NCBI GenBank assembly: GCA_947500775.1
Contig: CANMTD010000001.1
Location: forward strand, 496,001 to 560,000
From: an uncultured Paracoccaceae bacterium
GTDB lineage: Bacteria; Pseudomonadota; Alphaproteobacteria; Rhodobacterales; Rhodobacteraceae
Direction of reading: 5' to 3'
DNA: 64,000 nt
The stretch's first letter is position 1; each line of letters begins with the position of its first letter. This document shows, piece by piece, positions 51,779-60,682 of this stretch. Below the pieces are notes generated by a model. It did no database searches. It saw only the letters and a program-made list of their open reading frames with translations, and had not been told where the DNA came from. The position numbers were made by a program, and so were the translations under genes.

Positions 51779-53167
51779 ATGCGCTATGTTTCGACGCGGG
51801 GTCAGGCCCCGGTACTGAGTTTTGAACAGGCGATGCTGACCGGGTTGGCGCGTGATGGTGGGTTGTATGTACCCGAAACCATCCCCACGCTGACGGCCGC
51901 CGACATCGCCGCGCTGGCCGGTCAGCCTTATGAAGAGGTCGCCTTCCGCATCATGCGCCCCTATATCGGCGACGCCTTCACCGATGATGAATTCCGCAGC
52001 ATCATCGCGCGCGCCTATGAACATTTCGGCCACGCCGCCCGCGCGCCGCTGGTGCAGCTGGGCGCCAACCATTTCCTGCTGGAACTGTTCCACGGCCCGA
52101 CGTTGGCGTTCAAGGATTTCGCGATGCAGCTGATCGGCCAGCTGTTCCAGGCCTCGCTGTCGCGGTCGGGCAAACGCGTGACCATCGTCGGGGCGACATC
52201 AGGCGATACCGGCTCGGCGGCGATCGAGGCGTTTCGCGGGTTGTCCAACGTCGATGTGGTGATCCTGTTCCCGCATGGCCGCGTGTCCGAGGTGCAGCGC
52301 CGCCAGATGACCACCCCGTCCGAAGGCAACGTGCATGCGCTGGCCGTTGATGGCGATTTCGACGATTGTCAGGCCCGCGTCAAAGACATGTTCAACGATT
52401 TCGAATTCCGCGACAGCGTCGGGCTGGCCGGGGTCAATTCGATCAACTGGGCGCGGGTGCTGGCGCAGGTGGTCTATTACTTCACCGCCGCCACCAGCCT
52501 TGGCGCGCCGCAGCGCACCGTGGATTTCACCGTGCCCACCGGCAACTTCGGCGATATCTTCGCGGGCTATATCGCCAAACGCATGGGGCTGCCCATCGGC
52601 AAACTGGTGGTGGCGACCAACCAGAACGATATCCTGCACCGCGCGATCAGCACCGGCGGTTATATCACCCAAGGGGTGACGCCCTCGATCAGCCCGTCGA
52701 TGGATATTCAGGTCAGTTCCAACTTTGAACGCGCGCTGTTCGATGTCTATGACCGCGACGGCGCGGCGGTGGCGGGCCAGATGGCCGACCTGAAGGAAAA
52801 GGGCGGGTTCCAGATCAGCCAGGGCGCGTTGCAACGCCTTCAGGAAACCTTCGCCTCGGGCCGCGCCAGCGAAGAGGAAACCGCCGACACCATCCGCACG
52901 ACCTTTGCCCAGACGGGCGAGGTTCTGTGCCCGCATTCCGCCGTCGCCGTCAAGGTGGCCGCCGAACAGATGACCGATGCGCCGATGATCACCCTGGCCA
53001 CGGCCCATCCCGCCAAATTCCCCGCGGCGGTTCAGGCCGCCTGCGGTCAGCACGCCCCCCTTCCCAATCGCATGGCAGACCTGTATGAGCGGTCGGAACG
53101 CGTGACCCGGGTCGCCAACGATCTGGCCGCGATTGAACAATTGGTACATGAAAGGCGCGCGCATTGA
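51779..53167 (+). CDS. thrC: threonine synthase
   Basis: 462 residues, PLP enzyme forming threonine from O-phosphohomoserine. N-terminal MRYVSTRGQAPVLSFEQAML, PLP lysine in TLAFKDFAMQ and the phosphate-binding ATSGDTGSAAIEAF are standard for the long type of ThrC. The start at 51779 follows GGGGCAGG. It overlaps the next gene by 4 bases (TTGA). Confidence 0.96.
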   Translation: MRYVSTRGQAPVLSFEQAMLTGLARDGGLYVPETIPTLTAADIAALAGQPYEEVAFRIMRPYIGDAFTDDEFRSIIARAYEHFGHAARAPLVQLGANHFLLELFHGPTLAFKDFAMQLIGQLFQASLSRSGKRVTIVGATSGDTGSAAIEAFRGLSNVDVVILFPHGRVSEVQRRQMTTPSEGNVHALAVDGDFDDCQARVKDMFNDFEFRDSVGLAGVNSINWARVLAQVVYYFTAATSLGAPQRTVDFTVPTGNFGDIFAGYIAKRMGLPIGKLVVATNQNDILHRAISTGGYITQGVTPSISPSMDIQVSSNFERALFDVYDRDGAAVAGQMADLKEKGGFQISQGALQRLQETFASGRASEEETADTIRTTFAQTGEVLCPHSAVAVKVAAEQMTDAPMITLATAHPAKFPAAVQAACGQHAPLPNRMADLYERSERVTRVANDLAAIEQLVHERRAH

Positions 53168-54426
53168 GCGTAGAGCTTCACACGCTGTCGAACGGGTTCC
53201 GCATCGTCACCGAACATATGCCCGGCCTGAAATCCGCCTCTCTGGGGATCTGGGTTACCGCGGGCGGCCGCCACGAACGGATCGAACAGAACGGCATCGC
53301 GCATTTCCTTGAACATATGGCGTTCAAGGGCACCAAACGGCGCAGCGCCCTGCAGATCGCCGAAGAAATCGAAGACGTCGGCGGCTATATCAACGCCTAT
53401 ACCTCGCGCGAGATGACGGCCTATTACGCCCGCGTGCTAGAGGCCGACGTGCCGCTGGCGCTGGATGTGATTTCCGACATCGTGCTGAACCCGGTGTTCG
53501 ACCCCTCCGAGATCGAGATTGAACGCGGCGTGATCCTGCAGGAAATCGGTCAGGCGCTGGACACCCCCGACGACGTGATCTTCGACTGGCTGCAGGAAGC
53601 CGCCTATCCCGGTCAGGCGATCGGGCGCACCATTCTGGGCCCCGCCGAACGGGTCAGCGGCTTTTCACGCGCCGATCTGTCGACCTTCGTGACCGAACAT
53701 TACGCCCCCGATCAGATGATCCTGTCGGCCGCCGGTGCGGTTGACCATGGCGAGATCGTGCGCCTGGCCGAAGCGCTGTTCGGCCACCTGAAACCTGCCG
53801 CCTTTTCCCCGCTGGCCCCCGCCCGGTTTTCCGGCGGTGAACGGCGCGAGGTCAAAGAGTTGGAACAGGTGCATTTCGCGCTGGCCTTCGAAAGCCCCGG
53901 CTACCGCGATCCGGCGATCTATACCGCGCAGATCTACGCCTCGGCCATGGGCGGCGGCATGTCGTCCCGGCTGTTTCAGGAAATCCGTGAAAAGCGCGGC
54001 CTGTGTTACACGATCTTTTCGCAGGCGGGCGCCTATGCCGATACCGGCATGTTCACCGTCTATGCCGGCACCAGCGAGGCGCAGATCGCCGAGCTGACGG
54101 ATCTGACCATGACCGAACTGCAACGCGCCGCCGACACCATGACCCCGGCCGAGGTCAACCGCGCCCGCGCGCAGATGAAGGCGGGCCTGCTGATGGGGCT
54201 GGAAAGCCCGTCGTCGCGCGCCGAACGTCTGGCCCGGCTGGTGGCGATCTGGGGCCGCGTGCCGCCGCTTGAAGAAACCATCGCCCATATCGACGCGGTC
54301 ACAACCGTCGATGTGCGTGACTTCGGCGGTGATCTGGTGGCCAGCGGACAGGCGGCACTGGCGCTTTATGGCCCGGTGGCCAATGCGCCGGATCTTGCGG
54401 CCCTCAAAGGCGGGCTTGCGGCCTGA
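53164..54426 (+). CDS. M16 family peptidase (pitrilysin type)
   Basis: 420 residues. The inverted zinc motif HFLEH is near residues 42-46, with the downstream Glu in IERGVILQEI near 118-127. The second M16 half from about 180 lacks the zinc site, as in mitochondrial processing peptidase-beta-type proteins. Cytosolic or periplasmic peptide degradation; substrate unknown. The start is a TTG overlapping the thrC stop. ATGs inside the domain would truncate it. Confidence 0.92.
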   Translation: MSVELHTLSNGFRIVTEHMPGLKSASLGIWVTAGGRHERIEQNGIAHFLEHMAFKGTKRRSALQIAEEIEDVGGYINAYTSREMTAYYARVLEADVPLALDVISDIVLNPVFDPSEIEIERGVILQEIGQALDTPDDVIFDWLQEAAYPGQAIGRTILGPAERVSGFSRADLSTFVTEHYAPDQMILSAAGAVDHGEIVRLAEALFGHLKPAAFSPLAPARFSGGERREVKELEQVHFALAFESPGYRDPAIYTAQIYASAMGGGMSSRLFQEIREKRGLCYTIFSQAGAYADTGMFTVYAGTSEAQIAELTDLTMTELQRAADTMTPAEVNRARAQMKAGLLMGLESPSSRAERLARLVAIWGRVPPLEETIAHIDAVTTVDVRDFGGDLVASGQAALALYGPVANAPDLAALKGGLAA

Positions 54427-55010
54427 TGATCCCGCGCTGGCGAAAGGTCCGGATCGAGACCGAGCGCATGACCCTGCGCCCGCCACAGCATGTCGATTTC
54501 CGCCCCTGGGCCAATCTGCGCCAGACCAGCCGCGATTTTCTGACCCCGTGGGAACCCTCCTGGGCGCCGGACCACCTGACGCGCAAGGCCTTTACCAACC
54601 GGGTCTACTGGGCGCAGCGGGCGATTTCCAACGGATCGGCGGTGCCGCTGTTTCTGGTGCGCCGGGCCGATGCCACGCTGCTGGGCGCGATCACGCTGGA
54701 CAACATCCGCCGCGGCCCCGCACAGGCGGGCACGCTGGGCTATTGGGTCGGCGCGCCGCACGCCCGTCAGGGATATATGCGCGAGGCGATAAACGCCGTC
54801 GTGCACCACGCCTTCACCGCGCTGGACCTCAGCCGGATCGAGGCCGCCTGCCTGCCCGAAAACGCCGCTTCGCGCGGGGTGCTGGAACGCAGCGGGTTCA
54901 AATACGAAGGCGTCGCGCAAAGCTATCTGCAAATCAACGGCCGCTGGCGCAACCACGTCCTTTACGCCAACCTGCGCGGCGACCGGCGCGGACGGACGGG
55001 GATCGGATAG
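54426..55010 (+). CDS. RimJ/RimL-type GNAT N-acetyltransferase
   Basis: 194 residues. RIETERMTLRPPQHVDFRPW opening, then VPLFLVRRADATLLGAITLD, LGYWVGAPHARQGYMREA (acetyl-CoA loop), and ENAASRGVLERSGF. This is the RimJ/L subgroup that acetylates protein N-termini or small amines; substrate unconfirmed. One-base overlap with the M16 peptidase stop (TGATG). Confidence 0.9.
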   Translation: MIPRWRKVRIETERMTLRPPQHVDFRPWANLRQTSRDFLTPWEPSWAPDHLTRKAFTNRVYWAQRAISNGSAVPLFLVRRADATLLGAITLDNIRRGPAQAGTLGYWVGAPHARQGYMREAINAVVHHAFTALDLSRIEAACLPENAASRGVLERSGFKYEGVAQSYLQINGRWRNHVLYANLRGDRRGRTGIG

Positions 55011-55060
55011 GGCGGCGTAAACAGTTCGGATCGGCTGAGATATCAACGCCTTCTGTCCGT

Positions 55061-55675
55061 TTACTTAAGATAATAAGGTGTCTTCTTTGCGGTTGCCAAA
55101 TTCCTGGAGACTGCCATGACTTCCAAAACATCGAAGTTCTTGGCCACATATTCACGAAGATTAACCACCGCTTCTTCATTGGTTTCGTAGGCATCGATAA
55201 AGGTTTCAAAGTCTGCTTCTCTGAAAATATCAGGAATCTTTGTTTCCTTTACCGACCTTCGAAGGCCCGAATTGGAAAAGAAGCGCATACTGCCGTCCAC
55301 CGCGTAATAGCCGGATTGACGCAGGCGTTCGACATACAAACCAAGTGTCTGCATGATCGAATGTTCATCATGATTTTCATCCTCCCACTCGTCAGCATAG
55401 AAATACTGCGCGACCTCATGATGCGTCTCGACGATGGATTTCAGCTGTCTGCGAATGCCTTCTACGTCAGATTCGTGCCAGTTCTTCCTGTTCTCTTCCA
55501 GAAACTTCACACGCGAAATCAGCTGTCCGCATTGCGCATGAAGGGAATCCATCAAAATGCAGAAGTATATGATTTGCTGGCGACCTGATTTATTGTTTCT
55601 TTGCAATATGTAGCCCGTCAGCCGCTCAAACGCGTCCAAAAACACTTTGATACCAGCGGCGGCTTCTCCAAGCAT
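55061..55675 (-). CDS. orphan low-GC hypothetical protein
   Basis: 204 residues from the ATG at 55675, or up to 240 from a GTG at 55783. The composition is mostly helical and polar, with KFLEENRKNWHESDVEGI, EWEDENHDEHSIMQTL and YETNEEAVVNLREYV. I recognise no domain. The base composition stands out: 60-base lines at 55141 and 55201 have 26 and 23 G+C, against roughly 60-65 percent for neighbours. That suggests recent acquisition. It ends 50 bases after the GNAT gene (convergent) and is divergent from the MBL gene; the internal start leaves more promoter room. Confidence 0.6.
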   Translation of the reverse strand: MLGEAAAGIKVFLDAFERLTGYILQRNNKSGRQQIIYFCILMDSLHAQCGQLISRVKFLEENRKNWHESDVEGIRRQLKSIVETHHEVAQYFYADEWEDENHDEHSIMQTLGLYVERLRQSGYYAVDGSMRFFSNSGLRRSVKETKIPDIFREADFETFIDAYETNEEAVVNLREYVAKNFDVLEVMAVSRNLATAKKTPYYLK

Positions 55676-55821
55676 CGAACAATGACTCCCAAGGCTCCCT
55701 TGCGTCAGTTGATACCACGGTTTCCGAATGTTCAACCTTCCGGCTTTCCTGTCGCTGCGACACCATTCGCACCTTGAATTCACCAGAATCGTGCTAGCCT
55801 CTTTTCAAAGGAGGGCGCGCG

Positions 55822-56661
55822 ATGAAGCTTCTTTGGACCATTCTGATCACCGGCCTGACGGCGGGCCTGCTGGTACTGCCCGCCCATGCTCAGGATCGCC
55901 GCCCCAGCCATTGCATCGCGCTGGCCCAAAACGCCCCCGGCCTTGAATACATCGTGCCCGCCTCCTTTGGCACGCCGGTGCCGGCCTATTCGGTGCGGCT
56001 GAACTATATCGCTCATTCCACCTTTCTGATCGAAACCCCCGGCGGGTTGTCGGCGGCCACGGATTTCACCGGGTTCCTTGGGCTGACCGATCTGATCCCC
56101 GATGTGGTGACGATGAACAACGCCCATGACACCCATTGGACGGCGCATCCCGATCCGGGCATCCCCCATGTTCTGGAAGGCTGGGCGCAGCAGGGCAGGC
56201 TGGCCGATCACCACCTTGATCTGGGCGAGATGCTGGTGCGCAACGTGCCCACCGACACCCGCAGCGGTTACGCCGAACCGCGCGTCGGCGGCAATTCGAT
56301 CTTCGTGTTCGAGGTCGAAGGCCTGTGCATCGGCCATCTGGGCCATCTGCACCACGAACCCGACGCCGCCCAATACGCCGCCCTTGGCCGGATGGATGTG
56401 GTCATGGCGCCGGTCGATGGCGGCATGACGCTGGACCTGCCCACCATGATCCGGGTGCTGAAACGGCTGCGCGCCTCGGTCGTGATCCCGATGCACTGGT
56501 TCGGGCGCAACACGCTTGAGGCCTTTCTGGTGGGGATGGAGGATGAGTTCCTGATCGACCGCACCGGCGCCAGCTTTACCGAGGTGTCGCTGCGCAGCCT
56601 GCCCAGCCGCCCCACCGTGCGGGTGCTGGAACCGCGCTATCTGCGCGATCCCGAAGACTGA
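55822..56661 (+). CDS. secreted MBL-fold metallo-hydrolase
   Basis: 279 residues with a signal peptide (1-23, PAHAQD). A UlaG-like beta-lactamase fold: HSTFLIETPGGLSAATDFTG, MNNAHDTHWTAH, and a late VIPMHWFGRNTLE. The canonical HxHxDH is not seen in full (NNAHDTHW is the nearest), so metal binding is inferred. Periplasmic location is predicted. Followed by a GlcD-like oxidoreductase gene after 49 bases. Confidence 0.8.
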   Translation: MKLLWTILITGLTAGLLVLPAHAQDRRPSHCIALAQNAPGLEYIVPASFGTPVPAYSVRLNYIAHSTFLIETPGGLSAATDFTGFLGLTDLIPDVVTMNNAHDTHWTAHPDPGIPHVLEGWAQQGRLADHHLDLGEMLVRNVPTDTRSGYAEPRVGGNSIFVFEVEGLCIGHLGHLHHEPDAAQYAALGRMDVVMAPVDGGMTLDLPTMIRVLKRLRASVVIPMHWFGRNTLEAFLVGMEDEFLIDRTGASFTEVSLRSLPSRPTVRVLEPRYLRDPED

Positions 56662-56710
56662 CTTGCACGCGCCGCCCCCGCATGGTTCACCAAAGGGCGG
56701 AGGACCGACC

Positions 56711-58135
56711 ATGCTGAACCCCGTCACCGATGCCTTTCGCGCCGATCTGGCGACGCGCCTGCCGCGCACCGCCTTTCGCGACCTGACCCCGGCCTATCTG
56801 GAAGAACCGCGCGGGCGCTATGCCGGGCAGGGCGGGCTGTTGCTGGCGCCGGGCAGCACCGATGAGGTGGCGGAGATTGTCCGCGCCTGCCACGCCGCGC
56901 GCGTGGGCGTCGTGCCCTATGGCGGCGGCACCGGGCTGGTCGGGGGGCAGGTCATGCCCGATGGCCCCGCGCCGGTGATCGTCACGCTGGAACGGATGAA
57001 CCGCATCCGCGCCGTGCACCCCACCGAAAACGTGCTGGTGGTCGAGGCGGGGGTCATCCTGGCCGATGTGCAGGCCGCCGCACAGGGGGCCGACCGGCTG
57101 TTCCCGCTGTCGCTGGCCTCGGAAGGGTCGGCGCGGATCGGCGGCTGTCTGGCCACCAACGCGGGCGGGGTCAACGTGCTGCGCTATGGCAATACCCGCG
57201 ACCTGTGTCTGGGGCTTGAGGCGGTTCTGCCCGACGGATCGGTGCTGAACGGGCTGACCCGGCTGCGCAAGGACAACACCGGCTATGACCTGCGCAACCT
57301 GCTGATCGGGGCCGAAGGATCGCTTGGGCTGATCACCGCCGCCGCGCTGAAACTGCACCCCCGCCCGGTGGGCGAAGGCGCCGCGCTGATGGTGGTCAAC
57401 GACCCGCAGGCCGCGCTGGAGCTGCTGGCGCTGGCGGGCGATCACATCGGCGGCGGCGTGTCGGCGTTCGAACTGATCGGCCGCATGGGGCTGGAGTTTC
57501 TGGACGAGGCTTTGCCCGAGGTGCGCCAGCCCTTTGCCGACAAACCCGGCTGGATGGTGCTGATCGACGTGGGCCTGCCACGGGGGCAGGACCCGGCGGC
57601 CGCGCTGGAACGGCTGTTCGTTGCCGCCCATGACGCGGGTCTGGTGCCCGATGGGCTGATCGCGCAATCACAGGCCCAGCGGGTCGATTTCTGGAAAATC
57701 CGCGAAAGCATCCCGCTGGCCAACCGGCACGTGGGGTCAATCTCGTCCCACGATATTTCGGTGCCGCTGTCGGCGATCCCCGATTTCATCCGGCAGGGGG
57801 ATGCGGCGCTGGCCAAACTGGGTGCGTTCCGGATCAACTGTTTCGGCCATCTGGGCGACGGCAACCTGCATTACAACGTCTTTCCCAACCCCGGTGAAAC
57901 CCGCGCCGACCACGACCACCTGCGCGGCGCGATCAAACGCACGGTGCACGATCTGGTGCACGCCATGGGCGGATCGGTCAGCGCCGAACACGGGATCGGG
58001 CGGCTGAAGGTCGAGGATCTGGAACGCTATGCCGATCCCACCAAGCTGGCCACCATGCGCGCGATCAAATCCGCGCTGGACCCCGCCGGGATCATGAACC
58101 CCGGCGTGATCCTGCGGCAGCCTAGCGCGCCTTAG
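56711..58135 (+). CDS. FAD-linked oxidoreductase, GlcD/D-2-hydroxyacid dehydrogenase type
   Basis: 474 residues. PCMH-type FAD domain with VVPYGGGTGLVGGQVMP and LLIGAEGSLGLITAAAL, then the C-terminal domain with NCFGHLGDGNLHYNVFP and SAEHGIGRLKVEDL. This is the VAO/4-cresol oxidase group acting on D-lactate, D-2-hydroxyglutarate or glycolate; glcE/F are not adjacent. GGAGGA precedes the ATG at 56711. Its TAG stop overlaps the TAA stop of the convergent next gene. Confidence 0.92.
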   Translation: MLNPVTDAFRADLATRLPRTAFRDLTPAYLEEPRGRYAGQGGLLLAPGSTDEVAEIVRACHAARVGVVPYGGGTGLVGGQVMPDGPAPVIVTLERMNRIRAVHPTENVLVVEAGVILADVQAAAQGADRLFPLSLASEGSARIGGCLATNAGGVNVLRYGNTRDLCLGLEAVLPDGSVLNGLTRLRKDNTGYDLRNLLIGAEGSLGLITAAALKLHPRPVGEGAALMVVNDPQAALELLALAGDHIGGGVSAFELIGRMGLEFLDEALPEVRQPFADKPGWMVLIDVGLPRGQDPAAALERLFVAAHDAGLVPDGLIAQSQAQRVDFWKIRESIPLANRHVGSISSHDISVPLSAIPDFIRQGDAALAKLGAFRINCFGHLGDGNLHYNVFPNPGETRADHDHLRGAIKRTVHDLVHAMGGSVSAEHGIGRLKVEDLERYADPTKLATMRAIKSALDPAGIMNPGVILRQPSAP

Positions 58136-58479
58136 TTGGACGCCAGCTGGGTCTGAACCGGAGCGGCGGTGACAGTCAGCGTGCCCGCGGTCCGTTCAAA
58201 ACCATAGGCCGCGCCGGGCTCTCCGGGCAGGCCAAAGACGACGTGATCGCCGTCTTCCAGCCGCATCTGCAATTTGTGCGGCGTGGCGGCATCGTCGCGG
58301 GCGACGTAATAGGCGACAACCTCAAAGGCATCGTCGGACGGCACCCAATAGACCGACATGTCGACAAAATAGGTGTGCAGCGTTCCACCGGCCATCGGGG
58401 CCGACAGGGTCAGAGTTTCCGCCTGAGCGGCAAATGGGGTGGCGGCGGCCATCAGGGCCGCGAGGGTCATGGCTTTCAT
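58132..58479 (-). CDS. small secreted protein of unknown function
   Basis: 115 residues with a signal peptide (about 1-20, TPFAAQAET). The mature part starts LTLSAPMAGGTLHTYFVDMS and continues as beta-rich sequence (VVAYYVARDD, LEDGDHVVFGLPGEPG). I do not recognise a family. ATG at 58479 chosen, since the longer frame begins with non-hydrophobic sequence. Overlapping stop with the oxidoreductase gene. Confidence 0.75.
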   Translation of the reverse strand: MKAMTLAALMAAATPFAAQAETLTLSAPMAGGTLHTYFVDMSVYWVPSDDAFEVVAYYVARDDAATPHKLQMRLEDGDHVVFGLPGEPGAAYGFERTAGTLTVTAAPVQTQLASN

Positions 58480-58862
58480 CGCACTCACTTTCAAATTCGA
58501 TACAAAGGGCGGATTCCGCCCGTCAGGTATTTCTGCGATGCAGCATTTCACAGCGCGGCGGTCAGGGAAATCCATAATTGCGAATATCGGATATGCAGTA
58601 AAATCAACGCTCTAACTGTATACTGCGGTCTACAGCGCGGTGCCGAAAGGCAAGTCATTGTGCAGGCGCAGAAAATACCGTTTTGGGGCGGTACGTCGCC
58701 GTGCATCCGCGCCCGGTGCAGGCCCGCAGAAAGGTCGGATCTGCACCGCTGACCTGCACAGTTTCTGGGCGGACCCGGGAAATATGCGGCTTTCTGCGAA
58801 GAAAATTCCGAGCGGTAAGAGCTGTTGAAGCAGTGGCAGCCCGGCATGTCGTATCCCCCAAG

Positions 58863-58939
58863 GCCCGGCGCGTGCGCCGGGCAGCGCCCGACCCGCCCCC
58901 ATGGGCGGGCGCTTCTCGCCCACCCACGTGCCGGGCGCT
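58863..58939. repeat. structured dispersed repeat, copy B
   Basis: Second copy of the element at 24491-24567. It has a 9-bp hairpin GCCCGGCGC-GT-GCGCCGGGC (58863-58882), an outer stem AGCGCCCG (58883-58890) with CGGGCGCT (58932-58939), and an inner 7-bp stem CCCGCCC/GGGCGGG (58892-58898 with 58903-58909). The core is nearly identical to copy A, while the first hairpin has a different sequence but the same shape. Confidence 0.75.
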
Positions 58940-59083
58940 GACGTTGGTCTTTAAAGGGCGTGTTGCCGATGCATTCGCGGGGTGGTTCTGCGTGATCCTT
59001 ACCGGCGCAGAACGCGTAGTTTACCAAAGGTTCAACTCGGTGTGCCCTGTTCCGAAAACGGGCGATTCCGCACCTTTAAACAC

Positions 59084-59132
59084 CTTGCAAGTCTTTAAAA
59101 CCCGCCCCCGGATTTCTTTAAAGACCTGCAAG
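59084..59132. repeat. long imperfect hairpin downstream of rimO
   Basis: Left arm 59084-59099 (CTTGCAAGTCTTTAAA) pairs with right arm 59117-59132 (TTTAAAGACCTGCAAG), 15 of 16 bp, with a 17-base loop. It lies 20 bases past the rimO stop on the minus strand. There is no T-run after it, so it is not a simple terminator. Both arms carry TTTAAA. Confidence 0.6.
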
Positions 59133-59152
59133 AATACGTGTAACCCTGGCCC

Positions 59153-60526
59153 TCAGACCAGCCGCCCCCACAGGTCGTATTCCCCCGCCTCATCGACCTC
59201 GACCCGTACGATATCGCCCGGCGTCAGCCCACCGGCGCCCTCGTCGATGAACAGGTTGCCGTCGATCTCGGGGGCGTCGGATTTGGTGCGGCAGGTGGCG
59301 ATGCCGTCTTCGTCGATGTCGTCGACGATCACCTCCATGACCCGGCCGACCTTGGCGGCTAGCTTGGCCTCGGATATGGCTTGCGCCTTTTCCATGAACC
59401 GGTCCCAGCGGTCCTGTTTGACCGCGTCGGGCACATGATCGGGCAAAGCGTTCGACCGGGCGCCCGCGACGTTTTCGTATTGAAAACAACCGACCCGGTC
59501 CAATTGCGCCTCGTCCATCCAGTCCAGCAGGTGCTGGAATTCGGCCTCGGTTTCGCCGGGGTATCCGACGATGAAGGTCGACCGCAGCGTGATGTCGGGA
59601 CAGATGTCGCGCCAGGCTGCGATCTCGGTCAGGGTTTTTGAGGTATGCGCAGGCCGCGCCATTCGTTTCAGCGTGTCAGGGTGGCTGTGCTGGAACGGGA
59701 TATCCAGATAGGGCAGGATCAGCCCCTCGGCCATCAGCGGGATCAACTCGCGCACATGCGGGTAGGGATAGACATAATGCAGCCGCACCCAGGCCCCCAG
59801 TGACCCCAGGTCGCGGGCCAGGTCGGTGATATGGGCGCGGTGGTCGCGGTCGATCTTGTGTTTGATATCAACGCCATAGGCGCTGGTGTCCTGCGAAATC
59901 ACCAGCAATTCGCGCACCCCCGCCTGCACCAGCTTTTCGGCCTCGCGCAGCACCGCATGCGCCGGGCGCGACTGCAGCCGCCCGCGCATGTCGGGGATGA
60001 TGCAGAACTTGCATTTGTGGTTACAGCCTTCGGAAATTTTCAGATAGCTATAGTGGCGCGGCGTCAGGCTGACCCCGCTGGCGGGCAGCAGGTCGATGAA
60101 CGGATCGGGATCGGGCGGCACCGCCCCGTGCACCGCGTCCAGCACCTGTTCGTATTGATGCGGCCCGGTCACGGCCAGAACCGACGGGTGGGTGCCGCGG
60201 ATGTAATCCTCTTCCGCGCCCAGACAGCCGGTGACGATGACCCGCCCGTTTTCGTTCAGCGCCTCGCCGATCGCCTCAAGGCTTTCGGCCTTGGCGCTGT
60301 CCAGAAACCCGCAGGTGTTGACCACCACCGCATCGGCGCCCGCGTAATCGGGGCTGATGGCGTAGCCTTCGGCGCGCAGCCGGGTCAGGATGCGTTCGCT
60401 GTCGACCAGCGCCTTGGGACAGCCAAGGCTGACCATGCCGATGGTCGGCTGGCCCGGACGGGCGGTATCGGTCAGGCGCGGGGCCGGCGCAAGATCGGGG
60501 CGCAAAGAGGGCGGGTTTTGTGACAT
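59153..60526 (-). CDS. rimO: ribosomal protein S12 methylthiotransferase RimO
   Basis: 457 residues. The N-terminal UPF0004 domain begins [16 protein letters not shown] with conserved cysteines (also NTCGFLD and VTGCLGAEE), followed by the radical-SAM cluster motif CNHKCKFC near 166-173 and a C-terminal TRAM region. It methylthiolates an Asp of S12. ATG at 60526 preferred; an ATG three codons upstream at 60535 is possible. Divergent from a glycosyltransferase gene. Confidence 0.96.
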   Translation of the reverse strand: MSQNPPSLRPDLAPAPRLTDTARPGQPTIGMVSLGCPKALVDSERILTRLRAEGYAISPDYAGADAVVVNTCGFLDSAKAESLEAIGEALNENGRVIVTGCLGAEEDYIRGTHPSVLAVTGPHQYEQVLDAVHGAVPPDPDPFIDLLPASGVSLTPRHYSYLKISEGCNHKCKFCIIPDMRGRLQSRPAHAVLREAEKLVQAGVRELLVISQDTSAYGVDIKHKIDRDHRAHITDLARDLGSLGAWVRLHYVYPYPHVRELIPLMAEGLILPYLDIPFQHSHPDTLKRMARPAHTSKTLTEIAAWRDICPDITLRSTFIVGYPGETEAEFQHLLDWMDEAQLDRVGCFQYENVAGARSNALPDHVPDAVKQDRWDRFMEKAQAISEAKLAAKVGRVMEVIVDDIDEDGIATCRTKSDAPEIDGNLFIDEGAGGLTPGDIVRVEVDEAGEYDLWGRLV

Positions 60527-60612
60527 GGCGCGCATATAGACCGTCCCCGGCGCGCGGGGAAGTCAAATTACCAGCCGTCCGTTGCGGCGGGGTGGCAGGG
60601 GCTGCGGTCGCG

Positions 60613-60641
60613 TTGACGTCTTCGGTGCAGAAAGTTATTTT
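60613..60641 (+). promoter_or_regulatory. candidate promoter of the glycosyltransferase gene
   Basis: TTGACG at 60613-60618 and TATTTT at 60636-60641 with a 17-base spacer, 41 bases before the chosen GTG start. Local sequence is AT-rich compared with surroundings. Confidence 0.45.
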
Positions 60642-60682
60642 TGTGAACGGGCTGTTTATCCAAAAAACAAAGGAAGTTGAGT

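Larger units (their letters stand above)
58480..59152. other. gene-free, repeat-rich intergenic region
   Basis: 673 bases between a small secreted protein gene and rimO. No reading frame has a credible start and codon pattern. It holds six CGCAGAA/TTCTGCG motifs (58531, 58667, 58725, 58792, 58986, 59006), an 8-bp stem CGGTGCAG/CTGCACCG (58714-58721 with 58741-58748), a structured repeat (58863-58939), an 8-bp stem GTTCTGCG/CGCAGAAC (58985-58992 with 59006-59013), four TTTAAA boxes and a 16-bp hairpin near the right end. A noncoding RNA is possible. Confidence 0.6.

Noticed and set aside
58640-58828. 62-codon basic frame starting at GTG
   Set aside because: No RBS, and it covers the hairpin and motif repeats of the gene-free region, so an RNA or DNA-level feature is more likely.
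58683-59438. 251-codon frame crossing the repeat region into rimO
   Set aside because: It runs through the structured repeat and opposite to rimO, with composition typical of non-coding GC-rich DNA.
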